Shown here in pieces: positions 28,168 to 37,939 of a DNA stretch of 64,000 nucleotides. Below the pieces are notes generated by a model. It searched no databases. It saw only the letters and a list, made by a program, of their open reading frames with translations, and was not told the DNA's origin. A program made the position numbers and the translations under genes. The DNA comes from an uncultured Pelagibacteraceae bacterium (GTDB lineage Bacteria > Pseudomonadota > Alphaproteobacteria > Pelagibacterales > Pelagibacteraceae): assembly GCA_902545825.1 (NCBI GenBank), contig CACCHS010000001.1, positions 1 through 64,000 of the forward strand, in the 5' to 3' direction. Each line of letters starts with the position of its first letter. Position 1 is the stretch's first letter.

Positions 28168-30459
28168 TTAATTTATTTTTCCATAATTAATTACACCTGC
28201 TGAGTATGCTGCTACAGATGCAAGGTTTAGTATATCTGATGTTGAAGATCTTAGAGGTGCAACTTCAATTGCTCTACCTAACCCAATCAATAAAGGGCCT
28301 ATACCCTTAACATCTCCCAAAGTTTTCATTAATTTGTAAGAGATAGCTGCACTATGCTGTCCTGGCATTATTAGCACGTTTGCGTTTCCAACAATTTCCG
28401 ACATCGGATAAAGTTCTTTATATTCAGTATTAAGTGCCACATCTGGTTGCATATCTCCATCAAATTTAAAATCGACATTCATTTTTTGTAAAATATCAAC
28501 GGCATCTATTATATGTTTTGTTCTGCTGGTAATAGGCTGACCGAATGTAGAGTGAGATAAGAAAGCAACTTTTGGATCAAAACCGAACAATCTCACAACT
28601 CTTGCAGCAGATTTTGCAATCTCTGCCAACTGTTTTGATGTAGGATACTCGTGAACTGTTGTGTCAGCTATGAAAACAGTTTTACCTTTACTGACTACCA
28701 TATTTAGTCCAAACATTATCTCACCTGGTCTAGCATCAATAACTTTTGTTATTTTTTTTAATGATTGAGAATATCGTCTAGTATTACCAGTAACCATTGC
28801 ATCTGCATCTCCACACTCAACCATACATGAAGCCCACATTACCCTGTCGTTTCTGGTCATTTTATCACAATCTCTTTCGAGTAAACCTTCTTTCCTATGT
28901 AATTTATTAAACAGAAATTTTATGTACTTTTCTCTCAAAACTTTATTTTTTTTCGCATTCACAATTTCAATATTAAAGTTTTCACTGTAGCCAATCTCTT
29001 TTAGTTTTTTTTTAATAATTTCTTCTTTTGCAACAATTAAAGGTATTCCTAAACCTGCATTTTTAAATGCAATAGCTGCTTTTAGAGTATTTTCATCTTC
29101 ACCATCAGCAAAAACAACTTTCTTCTGAGTTTTTTTAATTTGATTATTTATTCCCTGCATAATCGTAACTGAGGGATCAAGTCTTTGTTTAAGTTGCTCG
29201 GAGTAAATATTAAAATTATCAATTTTCTTTCTTGCAACTCCAGTTTTAATTGCTGCTTTAGCAACCGCAACAGGTATGACACTAATTAATCTCGGATCAA
29301 ATGTAGAAGGTATAATATATTCTCTCCCGTAGGTCGGTCTTTCCCCACCCATAGCTGCAACAACTTCATCTGGAACACGTTCTCTTGCTAAAGAAGCGAT
29401 TGCTTTCACAGCTGCAACCTTCATCTCTTCATTTATTGTTTTTGCTCTTACGTCCAGTGCTCCTCTAAAAATATAAGGAAAGCCAATTAAATTGTTTACT
29501 TGATTAGGGTAATCAGATCTTCCAGTAGCAACTATTGCATCTTTTCTTACTTCTTCTATTTCTTCTGGAGTTATCTCAGGGTCTGGATTGGCACAAGCAA
29601 AAATAATTGGATTTTTAGACATCAACTTGACCATATCCTTCTTTAAAACTCCGGCGGACGAGAGACCCAAAAATACATCTGCATTTTTAATCGCATCTTT
29701 TAACGTTCTATCTTTTGTATCTATAGCAAAAGCAGATTTCCATTGATTAAGACCATCGCGTTTTTTATATATCACTCCTTTTCTATCTAACATCGTAATA
29801 TTTTTACTTGAAACGCCAGTTTTAATAAAAAGGTTTGTACATGCCATTGCCGAGGCTCCCGCACCATTAACTACAACCTTAATTTTTTTAATATCTTTTT
29901 TTGCTATATCGATTGCATTAATTAATGCAGCACATGTAATAATTGCAGTCCCATGTTGGTCATCATGAAAAACAGGGATGTCTAAAATCTCTTTTAATTT
30001 TTTCTCGATTATAAAACAGTCTGGAGCAGCAATATCCTCAAGATTAATACCTCCAAAACTTTTTGAGAAATTCTTAATAGATCTAATAATTTCATCCGAA
30101 TCATTTGAGTCAATTTCTAAATCTATTGAGTCTATATCAGCAAATCTTTTGAATAAAACAGCTTTTCCTTCCATCACTGGTTTAGACGCGATTGCACCTA
30201 AATTTCCCAAGCCCAATATTGCAGATCCATTACTAATTACTGCAACAAGATTACCTTTTGTAGTGTAATCATAAGCTAAGTCAGGATTTTTATAAATGGC
30301 TTTTACAGGTGCGGCTACACCTGGAGAATAGGCAAGAGCTAAGTCTCTTTTAGTTGTCATTGGTTTTGAGGAAACAATCTCGATTTTTCCAGATTTATTA
30401 TTATTATGAAATTCTAATGCCTCTTTATCTGAATAATGTTCAATTTTATTTTTTTTCAT
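28168..30459 (-). CDS. maeB: NADP-dependent malic enzyme with phosphotransacetylase-like domain
   Basis: Decarboxylates malate to pyruvate. 763 residues: N-terminal malic enzyme (about 1-420) with YSPGVAAPVKAI, FHDDQHGTAI and the NADP-binding VVNGAGASAMAC, joined to a C-terminal phosphate acetyl/butyryltransferase-type domain (about 430-763). This fused form is typical of proteobacterial MaeB, where the extra domain is usually regulatory. Divergent from murJ with a 51-base gap. Confidence 0.96.
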   Translation of the reverse strand: MKKNKIEHYSDKEALEFHNNNKSGKIEIVSSKPMTTKRDLALAYSPGVAAPVKAIYKNPDLAYDYTTKGNLVAVISNGSAILGLGNLGAIASKPVMEGKAVLFKRFADIDSIDLEIDSNDSDEIIRSIKNFSKSFGGINLEDIAAPDCFIIEKKLKEILDIPVFHDDQHGTAIITCAALINAIDIAKKDIKKIKVVVNGAGASAMACTNLFIKTGVSSKNITMLDRKGVIYKKRDGLNQWKSAFAIDTKDRTLKDAIKNADVFLGLSSAGVLKKDMVKLMSKNPIIFACANPDPEITPEEIEEVRKDAIVATGRSDYPNQVNNLIGFPYIFRGALDVRAKTINEEMKVAAVKAIASLARERVPDEVVAAMGGERPTYGREYIIPSTFDPRLISVIPVAVAKAAIKTGVARKKIDNFNIYSEQLKQRLDPSVTIMQGINNQIKKTQKKVVFADGEDENTLKAAIAFKNAGLGIPLIVAKEEIIKKKLKEIGYSENFNIEIVNAKKNKVLREKYIKFLFNKLHRKEGLLERDCDKMTRNDRVMWASCMVECGDADAMVTGNTRRYSQSLKKITKVIDARPGEIMFGLNMVVSKGKTVFIADTTVHEYPTSKQLAEIAKSAARVVRLFGFDPKVAFLSHSTFGQPITSRTKHIIDAVDILQKMNVDFKFDGDMQPDVALNTEYKELYPMSEIVGNANVLIMPGQHSAAISYKLMKTLGDVKGIGPLLIGLGRAIEVAPLRSSTSDILNLASVAAYSAGVINYGKIN

Positions 30460-30510
30460 TTAAATATAATTAGCTATACAAATAGAACTAAATTAAGACT
30501 AATATGATTT

Positions 30511-32040
30511 ATGAATCTAATTAAGTCAACCGGGACATTTAGTTTCTTCACTTTATTAAGTAGAGTTCTTGGATATTTGCGGGACTTATTTATAGCAATA
30601 TTTTTGGGGTCTGGTCCAATAGCTGATGCATTTTTTGTTGCTTTTAGAATACCAAATACTTTCAGAAGATTGTTTTCAGAGGGAACATTTAATGCTGCGT
30701 TTGTACCCCTGTATTCAGCAGAACTTACAAAAGGTAAATCGCCCTCACAAAAATTTGCAAACGAAATATATAATATTCTAATAATTGGCTTACTTTTTTT
30801 AATTTTAATTATTGAAATTTTTATGCCATGGTTCGTACTTTTAATTGCTCCGGGCTTTACAGAAAATTCTGAAAAACTTGAACTTACAATTTATCTAACT
30901 AGGATAACATTTCCTTTTTTATTTTTTATAAGTCTAGCATCTTTTTTTGCAGCAATACTAAATTCGCATAATAAGTTTGCACTATCAGCTGCGGCACCGA
31001 TAGTCTTAAATATAATTTTAATTTTTATATTATTTTTTGGCAGATATTTAAACGATGATCTTGTAAAATATTTAGCTTATGGAGTAACTATTTCCGGAAT
31101 AATCCAATTTTTATTGCTGATCTGGTTTGTTAAAAACTTTGTTAGTTTAAATATGTCATTAAAATTTAGACTAACTAAAAATGTAAAGTTATTTTTTACT
31201 AAACTTTTACCAAGTATTTTTTCCTCCGGTGTAACTCAAATTAATATTCTAGTTGGAACAATTATTGCATCATTTCAAGCAAGTGCAGTCTCTTATTTAT
31301 ATTATGCAGACAGAATTTATCAAATTAATCTGGCTATAGCTGGAATAGCAATAGGCACAATATTGCTTCCCAACCTTAGCAGATATGTTAAAGAAAATAA
31401 CAAATATAAAATAAACCGAATTCAAAATAAATCACTTGAGCTTAGTTTATTTTTAAGTGTTCCAGCAACTCTTGCATTGTTAATTGCATCAGAAGAAATT
31501 ACATCCTCGCTTTTTGGATACGGTTCTTTTAATACTTTAAGTGTTAAAAATTCAGCCAATGCACTTTTTTATTTTGCCCTAGGACTGCCTGCATTTGCAT
31601 TTATTAAAGTTTTTTCAAGTTTTGTTTTTGCAAGACAAAATACTAAAATTCCATTTTACTTTTCAGTAATTTCTGTAATTTTAAATATAATTATAAGCTT
31701 ATATTTTTTCAGTAAAATTGGCTTTATAATAATTCCTATAGCAACGTCGATATCATCCTGGTTAAACTCGTTATTGTTATTGTTTTATTTAATTTATAAA
31801 AATTATTTTAACTTTAAATTAGATATTATTATTTCTTTTATTAGAATTGTCTTGGTTTCATTGATAACATCATTAATATTTTATTATCTAATTAATCTGA
31901 ACCAAGAATACCTAGCTTTTGAAAGTGGTTATAAGTTAGTGGCTATGCTCGTTGTTGTGATTTTAACATTAATAATTTATATTATGATATCGATCATTAC
32001 TAAAGCTTTCAAAATATCAGATATTAAATTAAAGTATTGA
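30511..32040 (+). CDS. murJ: Lipid II flippase MurJ
   Basis: Polytopic inner-membrane MOP-family flippase that moves lipid II for peptidoglycan synthesis. 509 residues, about 14 hydrophobic segments. The N-terminal TLLSRVLGYLRDLFIAIFLG and ADAFFVAFRIPNTFRRLFSEGTFNAAFVP are the MviN/MurJ signature with the essential arginines. trpS starts three bases after its stop, an order common in alphaproteobacteria. Confidence 0.96.
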   Translation: MNLIKSTGTFSFFTLLSRVLGYLRDLFIAIFLGSGPIADAFFVAFRIPNTFRRLFSEGTFNAAFVPLYSAELTKGKSPSQKFANEIYNILIIGLLFLILIIEIFMPWFVLLIAPGFTENSEKLELTIYLTRITFPFLFFISLASFFAAILNSHNKFALSAAAPIVLNIILIFILFFGRYLNDDLVKYLAYGVTISGIIQFLLLIWFVKNFVSLNMSLKFRLTKNVKLFFTKLLPSIFSSGVTQINILVGTIIASFQASAVSYLYYADRIYQINLAIAGIAIGTILLPNLSRYVKENNKYKINRIQNKSLELSLFLSVPATLALLIASEEITSSLFGYGSFNTLSVKNSANALFYFALGLPAFAFIKVFSSFVFARQNTKIPFYFSVISVILNIIISLYFFSKIGFIIIPIATSISSWLNSLLLLFYLIYKNYFNFKLDIIISFIRIVLVSLITSLIFYYLINLNQEYLAFESGYKLVAMLVVVILTLIIYIMISIITKAFKISDIKLKY

Positions 32041-32043
32041 TTT

Positions 32044-33045
32044 ATGGCTAAAAAAATATTTTCTGGTGTTCAGCCAACTGGTAATTTGCATTTAGGTAAT
32101 TATATTGGAGCAATTAAAAATTTTGTAGATCTTCAAAACGAAAAAAATAATCAATGTATTTTTTGTGTTGTAGATTTACATGCAATAACAGTTAAGCAAA
32201 ATCCCAAAGAACTAAAAAACAATATAAGGGAAACTACTGCAGCATTTTTAGCAAGTGGTATTGAGCCAGAAAAAAACATAATTTTTAATCAATCACTAGT
32301 ACCAGCTCACTCAGAAGGATCCTGGATTCTTGGATGTGTCGCAAGAATGGGTTGGTTAAATAGAATGACCCAGTTTAAAGAGAAAGCAGGAAAGGATAAA
32401 GAAAAAGCAAGTATAGGACTATATATCTATCCAGTTTTAATGGCCGCAGATATTCTTTTGTATGATGCATCTCATGTTCCGGTAGGAGAGGACCAAAAAC
32501 AACACTTAGAATTATCAAGAGATATTGCTCAAAAATTTAATTTAGATTATGAGTGTCCCAATTTTTTTAAAATTCCTGAACCACTAATTCAAAAAAACTT
32601 TGCGAGAATAATGAGTTTAAAAGACGGAACAAAAAAAATGAGCAAATCAGACCCTTCAGATTTAAGCAGAATAAACCTAAAGGATAACAAAGATGAAATC
32701 ATTAATAAAATTAAAAAAGCAAAAACGGATAATGATTCAATGCCAAAGGATGAAAATAATTTAAATAAAAGACCTGAAATCGAAAATTTATTTAGTATTT
32801 ATTCTAGTTTATCCAATCAAAATCTAAAAAGTACAATTGATCAATTTAGTGGGAAAAACTTTTCTAAATTTAAAAATGATTTAGCAGAAGTAGTTGTGGA
32901 AAAAATTACACCAATATCCAATGAAATAAAAAGATTAGAAAAAGATCCTCAATTTATAGATAATATTTTATTAAATGGGTCTAAAAAGGCAGAAAAAATG
33001 GCAAAATTGAAAGTTGAAAAACTAAAAGAAATTATAGGTTTTTAA
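32044..33045 (+). CDS. trpS: Tryptophanyl-tRNA synthetase
   Basis: Class I synthetase, 333 residues. HIGH-like motif is HLGNY in [17 protein letters not shown], and KMSKS is exact in [10 protein letters not shown]. Second gene of a murJ-trpS-nfu-glucosaminidase run on the plus strand. Confidence 0.97.
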   Translation: MAKKIFSGVQPTGNLHLGNYIGAIKNFVDLQNEKNNQCIFCVVDLHAITVKQNPKELKNNIRETTAAFLASGIEPEKNIIFNQSLVPAHSEGSWILGCVARMGWLNRMTQFKEKAGKDKEKASIGLYIYPVLMAADILLYDASHVPVGEDQKQHLELSRDIAQKFNLDYECPNFFKIPEPLIQKNFARIMSLKDGTKKMSKSDPSDLSRINLKDNKDEIINKIKKAKTDNDSMPKDENNLNKRPEIENLFSIYSSLSNQNLKSTIDQFSGKNFSKFKNDLAEVVVEKITPISNEIKRLEKDPQFIDNILLNGSKKAEKMAKLKVEKLKEIIGF

Positions 33046-33088
33046 ATTATGATATTTAAAATTAAAAATAAATGATTATATAAATATA

Positions 33089-33631
33089 ATGTTTATTCAG
33101 ACACAAAAAACCCCAAATCCAAACTCCTTGAAGTTTATTACTGGTAAAAAAGTATCATCAATTGGAACTATAGAAATTTCGAAAAAAGAAATGACAGATA
33201 ATATTTTGTTAAGAAATATTTTTTCCGTAAAGGGCGTTGAAAGTATTTTTTTAAGTGAAGATTTTTTTTCGATTAACAAACAAGAAGGTATTGATTGGGA
33301 AGATATTAAACACATCGTAATCGCATTACTTAATGAGTATTACGCAAATGGTAAAGAAATTATTATTGATAAGAAACCATCAGTTGTAAACGTTGAAAAC
33401 CTCAAAGAAATCGAAAAACAAATAATTAAAATATTAGATACAAAGATTAAACCAGCAGTAGCAAGAGATGGAGGAGATATAAAATTTATAGAATTTAAGA
33501 ATGGTATTGTAAAGGTACAGTTACGTGGTAGTTGTTCAGGCTGTCCAAGCTCTGTTATAACTTTAAAACAAGGAGTTCAAAATCTTTTGACGCATTACAT
33601 TCCAGATGTTAAACAGGTCGAAGCTATCTAG
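33089..33631 (+). CDS. Nfu-type iron-sulfur cluster scaffold/carrier
   Basis: 180 residues: N-terminal Nfu domain (about 1-85, TQKTPNPNSLKF) and C-terminal NifU-like domain with the cluster-binding CxxC in RGSCSGCPSS. Proteins of this type carry 4Fe-4S clusters to targets such as lipoyl synthase. Separated by 43 AT-rich bases from trpS, so it may have its own promoter. Confidence 0.94.
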   Translation: MFIQTQKTPNPNSLKFITGKKVSSIGTIEISKKEMTDNILLRNIFSVKGVESIFLSEDFFSINKQEGIDWEDIKHIVIALLNEYYANGKEIIIDKKPSVVNVENLKEIEKQIIKILDTKIKPAVARDGGDIKFIEFKNGIVKVQLRGSCSGCPSSVITLKQGVQNLLTHYIPDVKQVEAI

Positions 33632-33639
33632 AATCAGAA

Positions 33640-34773
33640 ATGTTTAAAAATTCAAAAATTAATCTAAAACAAATAAGAAAAATAATAAGCGAGCGAGGTT
33701 TTGTATTAAAAAAAAAGAGAAATTTTTTTAATTTTAGTGAGTTAAGAAGCTTATACTATACAATTGCGAGTAGTTTAGTTTTAATATTAATTTTTTTTCT
33801 TCTACCTTTATCGATAGATGTAAAAAAAGAGCTCCAGGTAGTGAAACAAAGTATTGATAATAACTCTAAAATTGACTTCCAAAAAGTACTAGAAGGTAAA
33901 CCCCTCAAAGAGGATGAGGATGTTGATCAAATTTTAGACACTAAAAATTTATTTGAGGATATTTTCTCATTTGATGAAATGCCAACAGATACAGTTAGGC
34001 TTAGTGCATCAACGGTTAAAGAATTATTCAAAGATACTGAATATGATCTAAATGAAATAAGAAAATCTAAATTAGTGAAACCTATAAAACTCTCTTTATT
34101 ACCAGAGGAATTAAAAAAGATTGAAAGCACAAAGGAAAAAAAAAAACTTTTTTTAGAAATTATTTTACCTTTGGTTCTCGAAGAAAATAATAGAATAAAA
34201 TTAGATAGAATAAAATTATTTAAAGTATTAAATAAAAAAAATAATTCAAATAGTGAAATAAAATGGCTAAATTCAAAATTTAAACAGTATGGTGTAGTCA
34301 ATAAGGATTTATCGACATTAAAAATTAGAATGGATGAGATACCAGTATCTCTAGCTTTAGCTCAAGCTGCTAAGGAAACAGGATGGGGAACTTCGAGATT
34401 TGCAATAGAGGGAAATGCATTATTTGGACAGTGGACTTTTAGTGGAGAAGGAATAAAACCTGCTGGAGCAGATTCTAGTGATGGATCTCATAAAGTAATG
34501 AGGTTTAAAGTTCTCAAAGCATCTGTAAGAGCATATCAAAGAAATCTAAATACACATAATAGCTATAGAGAATTTAGAAGAGCAAGAGCTTTGATGAGAG
34601 AGAGAGATCAAAAGTTAAATAGTCTCGACCTTGCGGACTTCCTAGATAGGTATGCAGCCACGGGTGTTGAATACACAAAAATCATAAAAAAAATAATTGA
34701 GCAAAACTCTCTTCAAGATTTCGATAAAGTTAAACTATTACCAACCAGCGTACAACTTAAAAATATAATTTAA
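33640..34773 (+). CDS. Bax-like glucosaminidase-domain protein, membrane anchored
   Basis: 377 residues. One transmembrane segment near 38-60 (LYYTIASSLVLILIFFLLPL) places the rest in the periplasm. The C-terminal half is a glucosaminidase domain: SLALAQAAKETGWGTSRFAIEGNALFGQW with the catalytic Glu, and FLDRYAATGVEY. It probably trims peptidoglycan glycan strands. The middle is charged and probably helical. Converges with the polysaccharide deacetylase gene, overlapping four bases. Confidence 0.85.
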   Translation: MFKNSKINLKQIRKIISERGFVLKKKRNFFNFSELRSLYYTIASSLVLILIFFLLPLSIDVKKELQVVKQSIDNNSKIDFQKVLEGKPLKEDEDVDQILDTKNLFEDIFSFDEMPTDTVRLSASTVKELFKDTEYDLNEIRKSKLVKPIKLSLLPEELKKIESTKEKKKLFLEIILPLVLEENNRIKLDRIKLFKVLNKKNNSNSEIKWLNSKFKQYGVVNKDLSTLKIRMDEIPVSLALAQAAKETGWGTSRFAIEGNALFGQWTFSGEGIKPAGADSSDGSHKVMRFKVLKASVRAYQRNLNTHNSYREFRRARALMRERDQKLNSLDLADFLDRYAATGVEYTKIIKKIIEQNSLQDFDKVKLLPTSVQLKNII

Positions 34774-35819
34774 TTTGTTTTGACTGAAAATTGAATTCCA
34801 AACCATCTCCATCCATCATCATTTAAAGAACAGTTAACCCTTCCTCTTCTGAATAGAAACTTATCTCTAAAATTTATTTTTAAAGAATTACCAATAAAGT
34901 TAAGTTTAGACTTTTCCCACTGATTTCCTTCGTCAGAAAAACAATTTATATTTTTTATATTTTTTTGTTCCTCAAAAAAATCAATTTTTAAATTTGGTGG
35001 GTTATTATCAGTTACATACATATCAATCGGGCTTATTTTTTTAAACTGTAATGGTAATAAATCAATAACAAAATTAAATCTCTCTAAATCTCCATATTTT
35101 TCGTTAATTGGAAATCTTGGGAGTTGATACTTGTCTTTGTTTATGTCAATTACACCAGAATGTTGACCAAAAGCAAATTTAAATTTTTCCTTGATAAAAT
35201 TAATATGGTCTAAACTATATTCTCCAAAAGGGTGGGAATAGAATACTGGATTATAACCTAACTCTTTTTTAAAAATATTAATTGATTGATTAATATCACT
35301 TCTAAACTCCTCAAAACTAAAATCTATTAGATATTGATGAGAATGTGAATGATTTCCAATAAACGCAAATTTTTCTTTTTCAACCTCTTTAATCTGTTTC
35401 CAAGTCATATAACCGTTTTTTCCAACCGGCTCGGTGGAAACGAATAAAATAAAAGGAATTTTATTTCGCTTTAAAAATGGCCATGCATTTTCATAAAATG
35501 ACGAAAATGCATCATCAATAGTTATTAAAATTTTTTTTTCATTCTTGGGCTTGTCAAAGTTCTTTTGGAAATCATCGGGGTTTTCAAATTTATATTTTTT
35601 ATTTTTTATAATTTGAATTTGCTTTTCAAAAATTTCCATTCTAATATTTGTTGATGGATACTTATTCTCGTTAAATCTATGATACATAAGAGATAATGTT
35701 CCAGCTTCTTCAGAATAATATTTACTATCATTTTCGACTGCAATAGAATCGCTCAAAAGTATAAAAAAAATGAAAAAATTGATAATTGATGCAACAGATA
35801 ATAAAATTTTATTAATCAT
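34770..35819 (-). CDS. Polysaccharide deacetylase (NodB-fold) protein, exported
   Basis: 349 residues with an N-terminal hydrophobic export signal. NodB-homology motifs are ITIDDAFSSFYENAW (catalytic and metal Asp) and IGNHSHSHQYL (metal histidines), followed by YSHPFGEY. Such enzymes remove N-acetyl groups from peptidoglycan, chitin-type or capsular glycans; the substrate is unknown here. The ATG at 35819 lies 50 bases inside the divergent tsaB; no later Met precedes the signal, so the overlap is probably real or the true start is a non-ATG codon. Confidence 0.85.
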   Translation of the reverse strand: MINKILLSVASIINFFIFFILLSDSIAVENDSKYYSEEAGTLSLMYHRFNENKYPSTNIRMEIFEKQIQIIKNKKYKFENPDDFQKNFDKPKNEKKILITIDDAFSSFYENAWPFLKRNKIPFILFVSTEPVGKNGYMTWKQIKEVEKEKFAFIGNHSHSHQYLIDFSFEEFRSDINQSINIFKKELGYNPVFYSHPFGEYSLDHINFIKEKFKFAFGQHSGVIDINKDKYQLPRFPINEKYGDLERFNFVIDLLPLQFKKISPIDMYVTDNNPPNLKIDFFEEQKNIKNINCFSDEGNQWEKSKLNFIGNSLKINFRDKFLFRRGRVNCSLNDDGWRWFGIQFSVKTN

Positions 35820-36165
35820 AATAAATGATAAAAATATTTATACTAGTAGTCACGAAAATAGTAAAAGTAATTTTGATAAAATAACAATTTTAATAAACGA
35901 TTTTTTAAAGAAATATAAAACAGCATTATCAGATATAAATCAAATATATGTAAATCGGGGACCAGGAAGTTTTGCTGGTATAAGAAACTCATTATCCATT
36001 GTAAAAGGAATTCATCTAGCAAAAGATATTGATTATTATTGTTTCAGTATTTTAGATTTCTCAGAAAATGATAAAAAAAAATTAAAAAACTGGCGAGAAT
36101 TACCAAATTTATGTAGAAAATATAAAATTAAAAAAAATTTGATTAATCCGATTTATTGGAGTTAA
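35770..36165 (+). CDS. tsaB: TsaB-like protein, shortened
   Basis: Partner of TsaD in forming threonylcarbamoyladenosine at position 37 of tRNAs. The N-terminal half is recognisable: LIIDATDNKI at the start and YVNRGPGSFAGIRNSLSIVKGIHLA. Only 131 residues are encoded against about 200-230 usually; the second lobe is mostly gone, while the extreme end NPIYWS recalls the PxYLR ending of full TsaB. An internal contraction is likely. rimI, often next door, is absent; fur follows instead. Confidence 0.78.
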   Translation: MKKLIIDATDNKILLIIINDKNIYTSSHENSKSNFDKITILINDFLKKYKTALSDINQIYVNRGPGSFAGIRNSLSIVKGIHLAKDIDYYCFSILDFSENDKKKLKNWRELPNLCRKYKIKKNLINPIYWS

Positions 36166-36173
36166 ATTAGTTG

Positions 36174-36596
36174 ATGTCAGAAACAATAGAAAAAAAATGT
36201 ATTGAAAAGGGGGTGAAACTTACAGAGCAAAGAAGAATTATTGCTCGCGTAATTTCAGAGTCAAAAGAGACATATGGGGAGTCCGATCATCCTGATGTAG
36301 ACGAACTATATAGTAGAGTCTCAAAAATAGATCCAAAAATCAGCATCGCAACAGTTTACAGAACTGTAAAACTTTTTGAAGAGGCAGGAATACTGGTAAA
36401 ACATGATTTTAAAGCAGGTAAGGCAAGATACGAGATCAATGATGATCACAATCATTTAATTGATATTAAAACAGGTGAAATAATCGAATTTGTTGATAGC
36501 GATATAGAGGAACTACAAAAAAAAATTGCCAATAAGTATGGCTATGAGTTAGTCGACCACAAGCTTGAGCTTTATGGTGTTAAAAAAAAAACTTAA
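36174..36596 (+). CDS. fur: Fur/Mur family metalloregulator
   Basis: 140 residues. Winged helix with KLTEQRRIIARVI and the recognition region ISIATVYRTVKLFEEAGI, then a metal-binding half with HDFKAGKARYE, DDHNHLIDIKTGEIIEF and GYELVDHKLELYGV, the pattern of alphaproteobacterial Fur/Mur (iron- or manganese-responsive). No C-terminal cysteines. The ATG at 36174 follows GGAG at 36158-36161, better than a TTG at 36171. Fur-box-like sites occur in this window at 57195 and 57242. Confidence 0.92.
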   Translation: MSETIEKKCIEKGVKLTEQRRIIARVISESKETYGESDHPDVDELYSRVSKIDPKISIATVYRTVKLFEEAGILVKHDFKAGKARYEINDDHNHLIDIKTGEIIEFVDSDIEELQKKIANKYGYELVDHKLELYGVKKKT

Positions 36597-36599
36597 TTA

Positions 36600-37937
36600 A
36601 TGTCAAAAAGAGTATTTATTAAAACATTTGGTTGCCAGATGAACGTTTATGACTCAAATAGAATCTTAGATACAATTAAAAAAATTGGTTTTACAGAGAC
36701 CAAATCATTAGAGCTAAGTAATTGTTTTATACTTAACACGTGTCACATTCGAGACAAAGCTAAAGAAAAAGTTTACCACGAAATCGGTAGAGTAAAACAA
36801 AATTTTGAAGGAAAAATAAAACCAATTGTTATTGTTGCAGGTTGTGTTGCACAAGCAGAAAATTCTGAAATGTTAAAGAGAGAACCTTATATTGATTTTG
36901 TAATCGGACCGCAATCCTATCATAAGTTAAATTCTACAATTGAAAATTTTGAAAAAAATAAAATTAGAAATGAGATAACTGATTTTGACTCCTTGTCAAA
37001 ATTTGACTATTTGAGTAAAATTAAAAACCAAGATAGTAACGTATCTTCATTTATTACAATTCAAGAGGGATGTGATAAGTTTTGTCACTTTTGTGTTGTG
37101 CCCTATACACGTGGACCTGAGTATTCAAGACCGTTCAACCAAATTATAAATGAAGCCAAACAATTAATTCAAAGTGGTGCCAAAGAAATAATTTTATTGG
37201 GACAAAATGTAAACGCTTACTCAAGCATAGAAAATAAAAAAGAATATAGATTATCTGACCTAATAATGGCCTTAGAAAACACAAATGAGCTAAAGAGAAT
37301 TAGATATATTACATCACACCCAAAAGATATGAGTGATGATTTAATAAATTGCTATAAAAACTCAAAAAAACTTATGCCGTTTATTCATCTGCCAATTCAG
37401 TCAGGATCAAACAAGATATTAAATCTTATGAACAGAAAACATAAAGTACAGGACTATATAAACATTTATGAAAAATTAAAAAAAATCAATAATCAGATAG
37501 AATTTTCTAGTGACTTTATAGTTGGATATCCTGGCGAAACGGAAAAAGATTTTAAGGAAACATTAAAGCTTGTTAAAAATCTTCAATTTTTAAACTCATA
37601 CTCATTTGTATTTAGTCCAAGACCAGGAACTACTGCCTCAAACTATGATCAACTAGACCAGAAAATTTCAAAAGAAAGATTAAAAATTTTACAAGAAGAG
37701 CTTTTTAAGAATCAAAAGAGAAAAAATAAAAGTTTTGAAGATACTCAAGTAAATGTTCTTGTTGAAAATAAAATGAATAATCAAGACAAATTATTTGGTA
37801 GAAATGAATATATGACATCTGTAATATTTAAAGGAAATAAAAATTTAATTGGAAAAGTAACTCCAGTTAAGATAAAGAGCAGTAATCAAAATAGTTTATT
37901 TGGTGAAATTTTAATTAACGATGTTGAGGCAGCATAA
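36600..37937 (+). CDS. miaB: tRNA-2-methylthio-N6-dimethylallyladenosine synthase MiaB
   Basis: Radical-SAM methylthiotransferase acting on A37. 445 residues: N-terminal UPF0004 domain with TFGCQMNVYDS and NTCHIRDKA cysteines, radical SAM motif CDKFCHFCVVPYTRG (CxxxCxxC), and a C-terminal TRAM domain. Four bases after the fur stop. In alphaproteobacteria miaB usually leads a miaB-phoH-ybeY-(corC)-lnt run, as seen here. Confidence 0.97.
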   Translation: MSKRVFIKTFGCQMNVYDSNRILDTIKKIGFTETKSLELSNCFILNTCHIRDKAKEKVYHEIGRVKQNFEGKIKPIVIVAGCVAQAENSEMLKREPYIDFVIGPQSYHKLNSTIENFEKNKIRNEITDFDSLSKFDYLSKIKNQDSNVSSFITIQEGCDKFCHFCVVPYTRGPEYSRPFNQIINEAKQLIQSGAKEIILLGQNVNAYSSIENKKEYRLSDLIMALENTNELKRIRYITSHPKDMSDDLINCYKNSKKLMPFIHLPIQSGSNKILNLMNRKHKVQDYINIYEKLKKINNQIEFSSDFIVGYPGETEKDFKETLKLVKNLQFLNSYSFVFSPRPGTTASNYDQLDQKISKERLKILQEELFKNQKRKNKSFEDTQVNVLVENKMNNQDKLFGRNEYMTSVIFKGNKNLIGKVTPVKIKSSNQNSLFGEILINDVEAA

Positions 37938-37939
37938 AA

